Source: Streptomyces oryzae (GTDB lineage Bacteria > Actinomycetota > Actinomycetes > Streptomycetales > Streptomycetaceae). Taken from it: a DNA stretch of 41,253 nt. The notes below the pieces were generated by a model. That model was not told the DNA's origin and made no database searches. It saw only the letters and a program-made list of their open reading frames with translations. This document shows positions 8,017 through 15,874 of the stretch, piece after piece (positions within the stretch are counted from its first letter, which is position 1; each line of letters opens with the position of its first letter). The translations under genes and the position numbers were made by a program. The stretch lies in contig NZ_JADKMA010000043.1 in assembly GCF_017676365.1 (NCBI RefSeq), positions 1 through 41,253 on the forward strand. The letters are read 5' to 3'.

Positions 8017-8646
8017 TCAGCCGCGTTCCCTGCCGGTCGCGGCGTTGATCAGTGTGCGGGTCTGCGGGGCCCCGGCGAGTGTGCCCTTGCTGACGGTCAC
8101 TTCCCAGATGTCCTCGCCCTTCTCGTCCTTGCGGAGGGCGACCGAGTGCAGGTCCTGGCCGGGATGGCGCGCGGCCGTCCGCCGTACGGCGTCGCCGAGG
8201 GTGGCGTGGAAGGTGTCGAGCTTTCCGGTGTCGTCGTCCGGCTTCCGGTCCTCGTGCCGGTCCGTGACCTTCCCGCCGTCCTCGGAGACGGTCACGGACC
8301 ACTCGGAGCCGCCCTCGGCCGCGACCTTGATCTCCCACTCCGGCTCGCCTTCGTCGTCGTGCACGAGGTGGTAGGCGCTGCCACGCGGTACCGCCTGCTC
8401 CGCGGCGCGCACACCCTTCAGCGCGCTGCGTACGGACACCGACAAGCCGGACGGCGCGGCGCTCCGGGGCCCGGAGAAGGTGGGGGAGGCCGTTGACGAC
8501 GCCTCGCCGGGGCCCGCGTACAGGCGGGAGTCGGAGGTGGTGCAGGCGGTCAGCATGCCGGCGCCCAACAGCAGCGCGGCTGCCCCGAGGAGGGCGGAGG
8601 CCGGTGTGCCCGGGGAGCGCGGGGAACGGGATCGGAAGTTCGGCAT
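8017..8646 (-). CDS. Secreted lipoprotein, PepSY-like
   Basis: A 209-residue protein with a lipoprotein signal: basic N-terminus, hydrophobic stretch, then lipobox LTAC with Cys35 as the probable lipidated residue. A Ser/Pro/Thr-rich linker follows. Two beta-rich repeats are then visible: one around EPEWEIKVAAEGGSEWSVTV and a second ending WEVTVSKGTLAGAPQTRTL with a terminal NAATGRE. This is the pattern of PepSY-type domains, which occur in secreted or membrane-anchored proteins and peptidase propeptides. The start at 8646 is chosen because the signal peptide begins there, with GAGGGCGG just upstream. It would sit on the outer face of the cell membrane. Its partner is unknown. It is divergent from the MFS gene at 8900. 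Confidence 0.75.
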   Translation of the reverse strand: MPNFRSRSPRSPGTPASALLGAAALLLGAGMLTACTTSDSRLYAGPGEASSTASPTFSGPRSAAPSGLSVSVRSALKGVRAAEQAVPRGSAYHLVHDDEGEPEWEIKVAAEGGSEWSVTVSEDGGKVTDRHEDRKPDDDTGKLDTFHATLGDAVRRTAARHPGQDLHSVALRKDEKGEDIWEVTVSKGTLAGAPQTRTLINAATGRERG

Positions 8647-8899
8647 GCCGCCCTCTGTACCACCGTGCGGCCCACCCGGAACGTGTCGCAACGCGCGAAC
8701 CGGGCGTGTGACCGGAGGCGGTCAGGTGGCGTCGGCCGGGTGGCTGCGGTCGGGTGATCGCGGCCGTCCGGACGAAGGACGCGCGTCGCGGGGCCCCACC
8801 CGGGCGGCGGGGGAGGGGAAGCGGAACTCCCATGACCCCGCACCGTGCCACAACTGGACCGCTCTCCGGCCCTCGTCGGCGGGGCAGCCCGGTGGCCCG

Positions 8900-10348
8900 G
8901 TGACGTGGCCGGGCCGGCTGGGCGGCCGCGCGGTGGCAGCCCTCGGCGGAAGGGAACGGGCGCGGGCGGCCGTGGTGCTGGCAGCCGTACTGGCCATGGA
9001 CGGCGCGGACAAGGGCACCCTCTCCACGACGGCGGGCGGCCTGAAGCACGCCTTCGAGCTGGGGAACACCGAGATCGGGCTGCTGGTGAGCGTCGTGGCG
9101 CTCTCGGCAGCGGTCTTCACCGTTCCGGTCGGCCTGCTGACCGACCGGGTGCGCCGCACCCGGCTGCTCACCTTCAGCGCGGCGCTGTGGGTGCTGGCCA
9201 CCTTCGCGGCCGGTCTGGCCCAGTCCTATCCGTGGCTGCTGGCGTCCCGCGCCGCGCTGGGCGCGGTGACCGCGACCGCGGGGCCCACGGTCGCCTCGCT
9301 GACGGGCGACTTCTTCCCGGCCGGCGACCGCGCCCGGATGTACGGGTTCGTGCTGGTCGGCGAGATGGTCGGCACCGGAGTGGGGTTCGCCGCCTCCAGC
9401 GTGGTGGCGGACGCGCTGGGCTGGCGGTTCGCCTACTGGTGGCTGGTCGTCCCGGGCGCCGCCCTGGTATGGGCCGTCGCCCGGCTCCCCGAGCCACGCC
9501 GCGCCGGCCAGGTGCCCGGGGGTGACCAGTCCGGGCGGGCTGTGGGGGAGGAGAAGGAGGTGAAGGGGCGGGCCGGATCGGTCGGTCTGGCCGCCGAACA
9601 GGCGGGGGCCGAGCCGGACCCCCGAACGGTGCTGCGGCACGATCCCCGCCGGGAGTCCCGCTGGTCGTCGATCCGCTACGTCCTCCGGGTACGGACGAAC
9701 CTGGTGCTCATCGGCGCTTCCGCGCTCGGCTATTTCTACTTCACCGGGCTCCGTTCGTTCGCCACCCTCTTCGTCACCGACCACTACCACGTCAGCACCT
9801 CGGTCGCCGGCCTGCTGATCCTCATGGTGGGAGCCGGCGCCGTCGTCGGCGTCCTGACGGGCGGACGGGTTGCCGACGGCCTCTTGCGCCGCGGCGTCGT
9901 CAGCAGTCGCGTCCTCGTCCCCGCCGGATGTCTGCTGGGAGTGCCGCTGCTGGTCGCCCCGGCGTTGTACGCGAGCACCCTGCTGGTCGCCCTGCCGCTG
10001 CTGCTGTGCGGTGCGGCCCTGCTCGGCGCGATCAACCCGCCACTGGACGCGGCACGCCTGGACATCGTCCACCCCTACATGTGGGGCACAGCCGAGGGAG
10101 TACGGATCTTCCTGCGCACGCTCGGCGAGGCAGCCGCGCCCACGCTCTTCGGGTACGTCTCGGCGCACGCGTTCGGTGGCGGCGGGCCGGGGCTGACGTA
10201 CACCCTGATGCTCTTTCTGGTCACCCTGCTAGCCGCCGCGCTGCTGGGCCTCGTCGCGCTGCGCACCTACCCCCGCGACGCCGTCACCGTCGTGGCCTCC
10301 CACCGGGCGATCACCCGAGAAGAGTCCTCCTCCCCCGCGCCGCGGTGA
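8900..10348 (+). CDS. MFS transporter
   Basis: A 482-residue major facilitator superfamily protein with about twelve membrane helices in two halves. The loop after helix 2 carries the MFS motif (VGLLTDRVRRTRLL). The halves are joined by a long charged cytoplasmic loop (about residues 205-260). TM1 begins with AAVLAMDGADKGTL, an arrangement found in MFS permeases for anions and small organic solutes. The GTG at 8900 is the best start that keeps a short N-terminal tail; no strong RBS was found, so the start is uncertain. The substrate cannot be read from the sequence. It is convergent with the XRE/PNPOx gene. Confidence 0.85.
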   Translation: MTWPGRLGGRAVAALGGRERARAAVVLAAVLAMDGADKGTLSTTAGGLKHAFELGNTEIGLLVSVVALSAAVFTVPVGLLTDRVRRTRLLTFSAALWVLATFAAGLAQSYPWLLASRAALGAVTATAGPTVASLTGDFFPAGDRARMYGFVLVGEMVGTGVGFAASSVVADALGWRFAYWWLVVPGAALVWAVARLPEPRRAGQVPGGDQSGRAVGEEKEVKGRAGSVGLAAEQAGAEPDPRTVLRHDPRRESRWSSIRYVLRVRTNLVLIGASALGYFYFTGLRSFATLFVTDHYHVSTSVAGLLILMVGAGAVVGVLTGGRVADGLLRRGVVSSRVLVPAGCLLGVPLLVAPALYASTLLVALPLLLCGAALLGAINPPLDAARLDIVHPYMWGTAEGVRIFLRTLGEAAAPTLFGYVSAHAFGGGGPGLTYTLMLFLVTLLAAALLGLVALRTYPRDAVTVVASHRAITREESSSPAPR

Positions 10349-10375
10349 ACGATCGCCGTTCCCGGGCGGCGCCGC

Positions 10376-11065
10376 TCACCGGGTGTGGATGGTGCGGCCG
10401 GTCACCTGAGCGGGCCTGACCCGGATCCACAGCTCGCGCTTCCCGCCGGCCCAGGGTTCGGCTCCCGGCCGGGCGGCGAGGGATTCGACGGTGCCGGGGT
10501 CGGTGACGTGGTGCGCCGTCCCGGTGACGAGGACGCTCCAGCCTCGGCTGTGGTGTTCGTCCATGTGGTCGGCTTCGAAGGCGACCTGCGCCCCGTCGGC
10601 TGCAGCTGCGGCGCCGCCCGCCTCGGTCCGGTAGACGATGGTGCGGCCGTCGACCAGGAAGTTGACCGGGAGGATCACCGGTCCGTCTTCGGTGGTCAGG
10701 CCGACCCTGCCGATGCCGTGGGTGCCGAGCCGCTGCCAGCACTCGTCCTCCGAGAGCCGGGCCAGCACAGGGTGGCCTGCGGCCGGTTCCTGGCCGGGCT
10801 CCGGCTCGCGGGGGCCTTCCAGCAGCTCGTCGTACGGCATCTCCAGGACGGCGGCGAGGCGCATCAGCGCTGCGGGGTCGAAGTCGTCGCTCAGCGTCTC
10901 CAGCCGGCTCAGATAGGCGACGGACATTCCCGCGCGGCGTGCCACCTCCTCCCGCGGCAGCCCCAGTTGCTCGCGGCGAACGGCGCAGCGGGTCGCGATC
11001 GTGTCCTCGCGCGGCTGCCCGGAGCCGGGGTCGCGGCCGTGAGCGCGGGGCCCGTCGTCGTGCAT
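10376..11065 (-). CDS. XRE helix-turn-helix fused to a PNPOx-like flavin-binding domain
   Basis: A 229-residue cytoplasmic fusion. Residues about 20-85 form a Cro/CI-type helix-turn-helix domain (RREQLGLPREEVARRAGMSV then AYLSRLE). Residues about 100-225 form a pyridoxamine-phosphate-oxidase-like split barrel (GIGRVGLTTEDGPVILPVNF, then VDGRTIVYRT and GWSVLVTGTAHHV). Proteins with this second domain bind FMN, F420 or haem. The combination suggests a redox- or cofactor-sensing repressor. The ATG at 11065 is preceded by GGAGG with 8-nt spacing. It lies downstream of the DHA2 transporter gene, in the same orientation. The sensing role is inference. Confidence 0.85.
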   Translation of the reverse strand: MHDDGPRAHGRDPGSGQPREDTIATRCAVRREQLGLPREEVARRAGMSVAYLSRLETLSDDFDPAALMRLAAVLEMPYDELLEGPREPEPGQEPAAGHPVLARLSEDECWQRLGTHGIGRVGLTTEDGPVILPVNFLVDGRTIVYRTEAGGAAAAADGAQVAFEADHMDEHHSRGWSVLVTGTAHHVTDPGTVESLAARPGAEPWAGGKRELWIRVRPAQVTGRTIHTR

Positions 11066-11201
11066 CGTCCCTGCCTCCACATGCCGCCTGGCGCCGGTGC
11101 TGCCGCGCTCGGTCCGCGACTGGTGAGCCGCCTGTTCCAGATGAGCAGAGCGCCGGGGCGGGGGCCAGCGCTGCTCCGCCGATCGGGGGCACAGCCCTGG
11201 C

Positions 11202-12743
11202 TCAGACGGCGGCCTCGGCGGCCCCGGCGGTCCCGGCGGCCTCGGCGGCCCCGGCGGTGTCCGCGGGCGCTTCGGCCGGCCGCCTCGGTGGCGGGTCCTC
11301 GGCCCGCGGCAGCAGGCCGACGAGCAGCACGGAGACGGCGGTGAACGCCGCCGCGGCCAGGAAGGCGGCGGCATAGCCGTCGGCGAGCCGGACCGGGGTG
11401 GGCCCGGCGCCGTGCGCGGGGGCCGCTGTGGCCGCGACGGCGCCGAGTACGGACAGGCCGAGTGCGCCGCCGATCTGCCGTGAGGTGTTGACCAGTCCGG
11501 CCACCACTCCGGCCTCGCGCGCTGCCGCGCCGGTCGTCGCCGCGTCGGTCAGCGGCGTCATCAGCAGGCCGATACCGGCGGCCATCAGGACGCCTGGCCC
11601 CAGGACCGTGCCGAGGAAGGTGCCGCCTGCCGTCAGTACGAGCCCCTGCCAGCCGAAGCCGGCCGTCGCCACCACGCCGCCGACCGCCACCATCGTGCGG
11701 GTGCCGAACCGGGTCATCAGCCTGGGCGCCACCTTGGAACCGACGATGACCCCCGCGGTGTGCGGCAGGAAGGACACCCCCGCCCGGACCGCGGACCAGC
11801 CGAGCACGTTCTGCATGTAGAGCGACAGGAAGTACCACATCGCGAAGGCACCGGTCATGGCCACGAACGTCACCACGTTCCCCGCGGCGACGGCGCGCAG
11901 CCTGAACAGCCGGAGCGGCACCAGCGGTTCGGCGGTCCGTGCCTCCACCACGACGAAGGCGCCCAGCGCCAGCAGCCCGCCGACCAGCGGCACCAGCACC
12001 TCGGCGGTGCCCCACCCATGCGACTCGGTCCTGCCGATGCCGTACGCGAGCGCCGCGACGCCGGCCGTCACCAGCGCCGCACCCGGCAGATCCAGCCCTC
12101 GGCGGGCGGTGCGCTCGTGCCGTTCCCGCAGCCCGAGCAGGACGACGGCGAAGACGAGCACCCCCACGGGCACGTTGATCAGCAGTACCCACCGCCAGGA
12201 CAGCAGGTCCGTCAGCAGCCCGCCGACCAGCCCGCCCGCAGCTCCGCCCGCGGTGCCCACGGCGGCCCAGGTCGCGATCGCCCGGGTCCGCGCCGGCCCC
12301 TCCGGGAAGGTGGAGGTGAGCAGCGAGAGCGTGACGGGTGCGAGGACGGCGGCGCCGATCCCCTGTACGGCACGCGCGGCGATCAGCATCTCCGCGTCCT
12401 GAGCGAGCCCGCCGGCGAGGCTCGCGGCGGTGAACAGGCCCAGGCCCACGAGGTAGACCGGCTTGCGGCCGAACAGATCGGCGGCCCGCCCGCCCAGCAG
12501 CAGGAACCCCGCGAAGGTCAGCGCGTAGGCGTTGACGACCCATTGCAGCGCGGTACTGCTCAGCGACAGCCCGTCCCGGATGCCGGGCAGCGCGACGTTG
12601 ACGACGGACACATCGAGGACGACGAGGAACTGGCCGATGCTGGAGGCGAGTACGACGGCCCAGGTCCGCACGGCGCGCCCGGACGCCGGGCCCTCCGGGG
12701 CGTGTGCGGAGGTGCCCGGGGGCGGTGACGTTCTGGATGACAT
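11202..12743 (-). CDS. MFS drug exporter, DHA2 (EmrB/QacA) family
   Basis: A 513-residue, 14-helix proton-coupled efflux transporter of the cytoplasmic membrane. TM1 carries SSIGQFLVVLDVSVVNVALP, the DHA2 signature, and the loop after TM2 carries GGRAADLFGRKPVYL. TM5 carries motif C-like glycines (GGAAGGLVGGLL). Members export drugs, dyes and self-made antibiotics. The start is placed at 12743; an in-frame ATG at 12752 is also possible. The C-terminus is an alanine-rich tail encoded by a perfect 25-base repeat. An inverted repeat lies upstream (12785-12811). The TPR regulator gene ends 110 bases upstream, so the two may form a unit. It could export the product of the nearby acyl-chain operon, but nothing in the sequence proves this. 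Confidence 0.9.
   Translation of the reverse strand: MSSRTSPPPGTSAHAPEGPASGRAVRTWAVVLASSIGQFLVVLDVSVVNVALPGIRDGLSLSSTALQWVVNAYALTFAGFLLLGGRAADLFGRKPVYLVGLGLFTAASLAGGLAQDAEMLIAARAVQGIGAAVLAPVTLSLLTSTFPEGPARTRAIATWAAVGTAGGAAGGLVGGLLTDLLSWRWVLLINVPVGVLVFAVVLLGLRERHERTARRGLDLPGAALVTAGVAALAYGIGRTESHGWGTAEVLVPLVGGLLALGAFVVVEARTAEPLVPLRLFRLRAVAAGNVVTFVAMTGAFAMWYFLSLYMQNVLGWSAVRAGVSFLPHTAGVIVGSKVAPRLMTRFGTRTMVAVGGVVATAGFGWQGLVLTAGGTFLGTVLGPGVLMAAGIGLLMTPLTDAATTGAAAREAGVVAGLVNTSRQIGGALGLSVLGAVAATAAPAHGAGPTPVRLADGYAAAFLAAAAFTAVSVLLVGLLPRAEDPPPRRPAEAPADTAGAAEAAGTAGAAEAAV
11207..11258. repeat. 25-base perfect tandem repeat inside the DHA2 gene
   Basis: The same 25 bases occur at 11207-11231 and 11234-11258, a 27-base period equal to nine codons, so the repeat keeps the frame. 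It encodes the Ala/Gly/Glu-rich tail of the transporter (AGTAGAAEA-like units). Copy number could vary between strains without breaking the gene. Confidence 0.8.
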
Positions 12744-12784
12744 GACAGCCATCCTGGGGACCGGCTCGCGCGCGGGCATCGGGA

Positions 12785-12811
12785 GAAGGTCCCACCCTGC
12801 GCCGCACCTTC
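12785..12811. promoter_or_regulatory. Inverted repeat upstream of the DHA2 exporter gene
   Basis: GAAGGT (12785-12790) and ACCTTC (12806-12811) form a 6-bp inverted repeat about 45-70 bases before the exporter start. A small palindrome, AGGTACCT, follows at 12817-12824. It might be an operator for a drug-responsive regulator, but arms this short can occur by chance in GC-rich DNA. Confidence 0.3.
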
Positions 12812-12853
12812 GCCCTAGGTACCTGGCCCTCCGCCCTCTCGGGCGTCGGGCCC

Positions 12854-14257
12854 TCAGCGGGCAGCGTCCGAGGTGCGCCGCATCAGCTGGGCGAGGTGGT
12901 CGCGGATCTGGCGGGCCTGGGGGTGGCGGCGGTAGGGCGCCAGGCTCCTGCGGACGGTGGTCAGTGCCGTGACGGTGCGCCGGGAGGCGGTGTAGGGGTA
13001 GTGCGCGCACAGCTGCCGGCACTGCTCCAGAGCCCCATCCAGCTCGCCGAGCGCCAGCGAGGTCTCGGTCAGACGTGTGTGGGTGAGGACGAGGGCGATG
13101 TGGTGGGCAGACGGGCGTACGGCCAGCGATTCCTGAAAAGCGGTGGCGGCTTGCGCGTGGTCGCCCAGCGCCTGCAGGACCTCCCCGCGCACGTAGTGGA
13201 AGGCGGCGGGCGGATAGCGCGTGAAGGGGCCGAGAGCTCCGGCGCCGTCAGCGGTGTCCGGCCCGGTGCCGGCTGCCGTCTCGTGGGAGCGCTCCGCGGC
13301 CAGCAGTTCGGCGAGGGCCGCCCTGCGCTCCCCCTCGGCCGCCCGCACCGCCGCCCGCCCCGCATGGAGATAGCACCGCACGTCGGGGGTCGCGGTCGGA
13401 GCCGCCACCTCCAGGGCGGCCTGTGACCACTGCCGGGCGCGCGTCATGTCGTCCAGGCGCAGGGCGAGGACAGCCATAGTGCGCAGCGTGATCGCGTAGA
13501 CGTTCCGGTCGCCGGCCCGGTGCGCCAGGTCGAGCGCCGACCGGTAGCAGTGGTAGCCGAGGTTCGGCAGCCCCGCGTCGGCGGCCATCGTGCCCAGCAG
13601 ATGCAGCAGACAGGCGCTGCCGGTCAGTACCACGGGCTCCGGGGCTCCGCCGTCGGGCGCCGGCACCAGGCGCGGGGTGACGTCGTCGGCGATATAGGCC
13701 CCCAGTGCGGAACGCGCGTGTGCGCCGCCGTACTTCTCGGCCAGATCGGCGAAGACGGCGACCATGTCCGCGAGCCGTGCGTCGCGCCGGGGGGTCATCT
13801 GCTGCGCCATACCGACCGGTCGGTCAGCCTGCGGCCCGGCCACCTGCGGCCAGACGGGCAGCGGGATGTCGGCGGCGGTGAACATCTTCCGGTTGAGGGC
13901 CAGTCGCCGGCCGGGATCCGCGTCGGCGTGGCACAGCGCGATCAGCCGTTCCACCGGATCACCGGCGCTCAGCACCGCATCCGCCGAACCCCTGGCAGCC
14001 GCGGTGCTCTCCAGGCCCGTCTCGCCGACGTGCACCGCGCGGCCGAGGCGCCGGCCGAAAACCTGGGCCACCAGGCCGGGCACGGGCGGACGCGGCCGGG
14101 AGCCCTCCAGCCAGTGCGCGACAGCCGTCCTGTCGTAGCGCAGCCGCAGGCCGTACTTGGTCCCCAGGGCGTTGACCGCGCGCGCCAGTTCGCCTGCGCT
14201 CCACCCGGACTCGGCGAGCAGCGCGGCGAGTTGCCGGTTCGGCCTGCGACGGCCCAT
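12854..14257 (-). CDS. TPR transcriptional regulator with N-terminal HTH-like domain
   Basis: A 467-residue Streptomyces-type regulator. Residues 1-75 resemble a divergent helix-turn-helix (RQLAALLAESGWSAGELARA, then YDRTAVAHWLEGSRPRP), and the remainder is helical repeats typical of TPR proteins. This layout is shared with the NsdA-like and other regulators that control development and antibiotic production. The ATG at 14257 is preferred because AGGAG (14268-14264) lies 6 nt upstream; an in-frame ATG at 14275 would overrun that site. It is divergent from the seven-gene acyl-chain operon and upstream of the exporter, so it is a candidate pathway regulator. TPR count and ligand are unknown. 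Confidence 0.8.
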   Translation of the reverse strand: MGRRRPNRQLAALLAESGWSAGELARAVNALGTKYGLRLRYDRTAVAHWLEGSRPRPPVPGLVAQVFGRRLGRAVHVGETGLESTAAARGSADAVLSAGDPVERLIALCHADADPGRRLALNRKMFTAADIPLPVWPQVAGPQADRPVGMAQQMTPRRDARLADMVAVFADLAEKYGGAHARSALGAYIADDVTPRLVPAPDGGAPEPVVLTGSACLLHLLGTMAADAGLPNLGYHCYRSALDLAHRAGDRNVYAITLRTMAVLALRLDDMTRARQWSQAALEVAAPTATPDVRCYLHAGRAAVRAAEGERRAALAELLAAERSHETAAGTGPDTADGAGALGPFTRYPPAAFHYVRGEVLQALGDHAQAATAFQESLAVRPSAHHIALVLTHTRLTETSLALGELDGALEQCRQLCAHYPYTASRRTVTALTTVRRSLAPYRRHPQARQIRDHLAQLMRRTSDAAR

Positions 14258-14776
14258 GGGAGTCTCCTGGCTCACCCCGCCCGGTTACGCAGCCCCGGGG
14301 CTTTCAACGCATTCACGCCTTGGTGACCGGAACCAGTCAGCTCCGCGCCCCTGCTTGTGCTTCGGTGGAGGCATACCCGGACGGAGCCCGTTCCGCGTGG
14401 ACCAGGGGCATTTCCGGACTGTACGCAGCCATGGCCAGGCGTTGCCCGTGCGTCCGGTGATGCCGTTCCGTCGACGACCCCGGCACACACGCCGCCGAGG
14501 CGCACCGCTGCGCCGCACGTCACCGGGGATCCACCGGAACCGGCTGCCCAGTGTGGGCAGGAGGCGGGGTCCGCTCCGAAAAAAGTCCGAAAGAGTCCCG
14601 AAACAGTCCAGAACACGGTGTCGCCGGGCAGCGGCCACCGGCCGCGTGGACCCGCGCGGTGTGCCCTTCCGCGGAAGCCCCCTCGCCGCGCCAGGGAGGG
14701 CGCGCCCCGTCCCCCTCAGCAGCACACCAGCTCCCCGCAGACACCCTAGCTCCCCCCGCAAGAAGGCGAGAGACAT
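14258..14776. other. Control region upstream of the acyl-chain operon
   Basis: About 520 bases between the TPR regulator (minus) and the acyltransferase gene (plus). No reading frame in it has recognisable protein sequence. It holds a small perfect hairpin, CTGCCCA (14544-14550) with TGGGCAG (14554-14560), and immediately after it four direct repeats at helical spacing. The operon promoter is probably within 14560-14750, but no clear -10/-35 pair was found. Confidence 0.6.
14575..14613 (+). promoter_or_regulatory. Four direct repeats with 10-11 base spacing
   Basis: Related units begin at 14575, 14586, 14596 and 14607: TCCGAAAAAAG, TCCGAAAGAG, TCCCGAAACAG and TCCAGAACAC. The pitch of 11, 10 and 11 bases places them on one face of the helix. 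SARP-type activators of Streptomyces bind direct heptamer repeats at 11- or 22-base spacing near their target promoters. The array is about 165 bases before the first gene of the operon. No SARP gene is present in the window, so the binding protein is unknown. Confidence 0.5.
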
Positions 14777-15874
14777 ATGCCCCCCGCATACGAGCGACCG
14801 GATCCTGAACCGCCGGCCCCCTGGGCGCCGTCACCCGAAACCGTCGTCCATCTCTTCCCCGGACAGGGGGACTTCGCCGTCTCCCCGCTGATCCGCGCCG
14901 CCCGGACCCACGCCGTGGTACGCGCGGCCGCCACGGAGGTGTTCGCGCAGATCGACGAGGTGAGCGACGCGTACGGGGTGCCGGCGCTGGGACCCGCGCT
15001 GCTGGGCGATACCCCGCCGAGCGGCCGGGAGCTGGCCGCCGGGCCCCTGGGCACCACACAAGTAGCGCTGTTCGGCGCCTCCATGGCGATCCACCGGGCG
15101 CTGTGCGCGATCGGTGCGGCGCCCCGGCGCATCGTCGCCGTCAGTTTCGGGGAGATCGCCGCGCTCACCGCGGCAGGGGTGTTCGGTCTGCGCGACGGTA
15201 CGCACATCGCCTGCAGGCTCTCCCGGTTTCTCAGCCGCTGCCGCGGCGGCATGACGATGCTCGCGGCGGGAGCCGGTGAGGCGGAGCGGCTGGTCGCTGC
15301 CGCCGGGGTCAGCAGGGTGGCCGTAGCCTGCGTCAACGACCCGGCCGAAACCGTACTCAGCGGCCCGGTCCAGGAACTCGACCAGGTGGAGGAGCGGGCG
15401 GCGGACCTCGGGGTGACCGCCGTTCGGCTCCGGCTGCCTTTCTCCTCCCACCACCCGTCCCTCACCGAGCAGGCCGAGGGATTCGCCGCGGCGATCCGCA
15501 CCCTGCCCGCCCAACCGGCCCACACCCCGGTCCACTCGGCGGTGCACGGCGGGCCGTACGGCAGGGGTGACGACGTGTACGCCGGACTGGCCGCCTGCCT
15601 GACCCACCCGGCCAGGCTGCCCGGCGTACTCGGCCGGGCCGCGGCCCCCGGGCCCGCGCTGCTCCTGGAGTCCGGTACGGGACAGGCCCTCACCCGCAGC
15701 GCCCAGCGGGTCCTCGCCCGGCACGGCAGCGCCGTACTGGCGCGCAGCCCGCTCGCCGAGCCGGACTTCCCCTGGGAGCGGCCGGACCGCCTGCACAGGC
15801 CCGGCGCCCCGGAGGAGGAGCCCCGCCCAGCGCACCGCCCAGCTCATCGGGAGCCCCAGGGAGAGAGCGCATGA
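14777..15874 (+). CDS. Malonyl-CoA:ACP acyltransferase-like protein
   Basis: A 365-residue discrete acyltransferase expected to load acyl units, usually malonyl, onto the operon's ACP. The N-terminal LFPGQGDF (26-33) is the family signature. Ser123 in AVSFGEIAAL occupies the nucleophile position, but the usual GHSxG is AVSFG here. The Arg in SRCRGGMTML (near 156) fits the carboxylate-binding arginine of malonyl-specific enzymes. His225/226 in PFSSHHPSL would be the second catalytic residue. The last 50 residues are Pro/Glu/His/Arg-rich, an extra tail. It is the first gene of the operon, and its TGA overlaps the ATG of the next gene. Substrate choice cannot be fixed from these motifs. Confidence 0.8.
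   Translation: MPPAYERPDPEPPAPWAPSPETVVHLFPGQGDFAVSPLIRAARTHAVVRAAATEVFAQIDEVSDAYGVPALGPALLGDTPPSGRELAAGPLGTTQVALFGASMAIHRALCAIGAAPRRIVAVSFGEIAALTAAGVFGLRDGTHIACRLSRFLSRCRGGMTMLAAGAGEAERLVAAAGVSRVAVACVNDPAETVLSGPVQELDQVEERAADLGVTAVRLRLPFSSHHPSLTEQAEGFAAAIRTLPAQPAHTPVHSAVHGGPYGRGDDVYAGLAACLTHPARLPGVLGRAAAPGPALLLESGTGQALTRSAQRVLARHGSAVLARSPLAEPDFPWERPDRLHRPGAPEEEPRPAHRPAHREPQGESA

Noticed and set aside
8002..10168. Long minus-strand open frame through the lipoprotein and MFS region
   Set aside because: Only its last 50 or so residues (the MerR-like remnant) look like protein. The rest is the complement of the MFS gene and an out-of-frame read of the lipoprotein gene.
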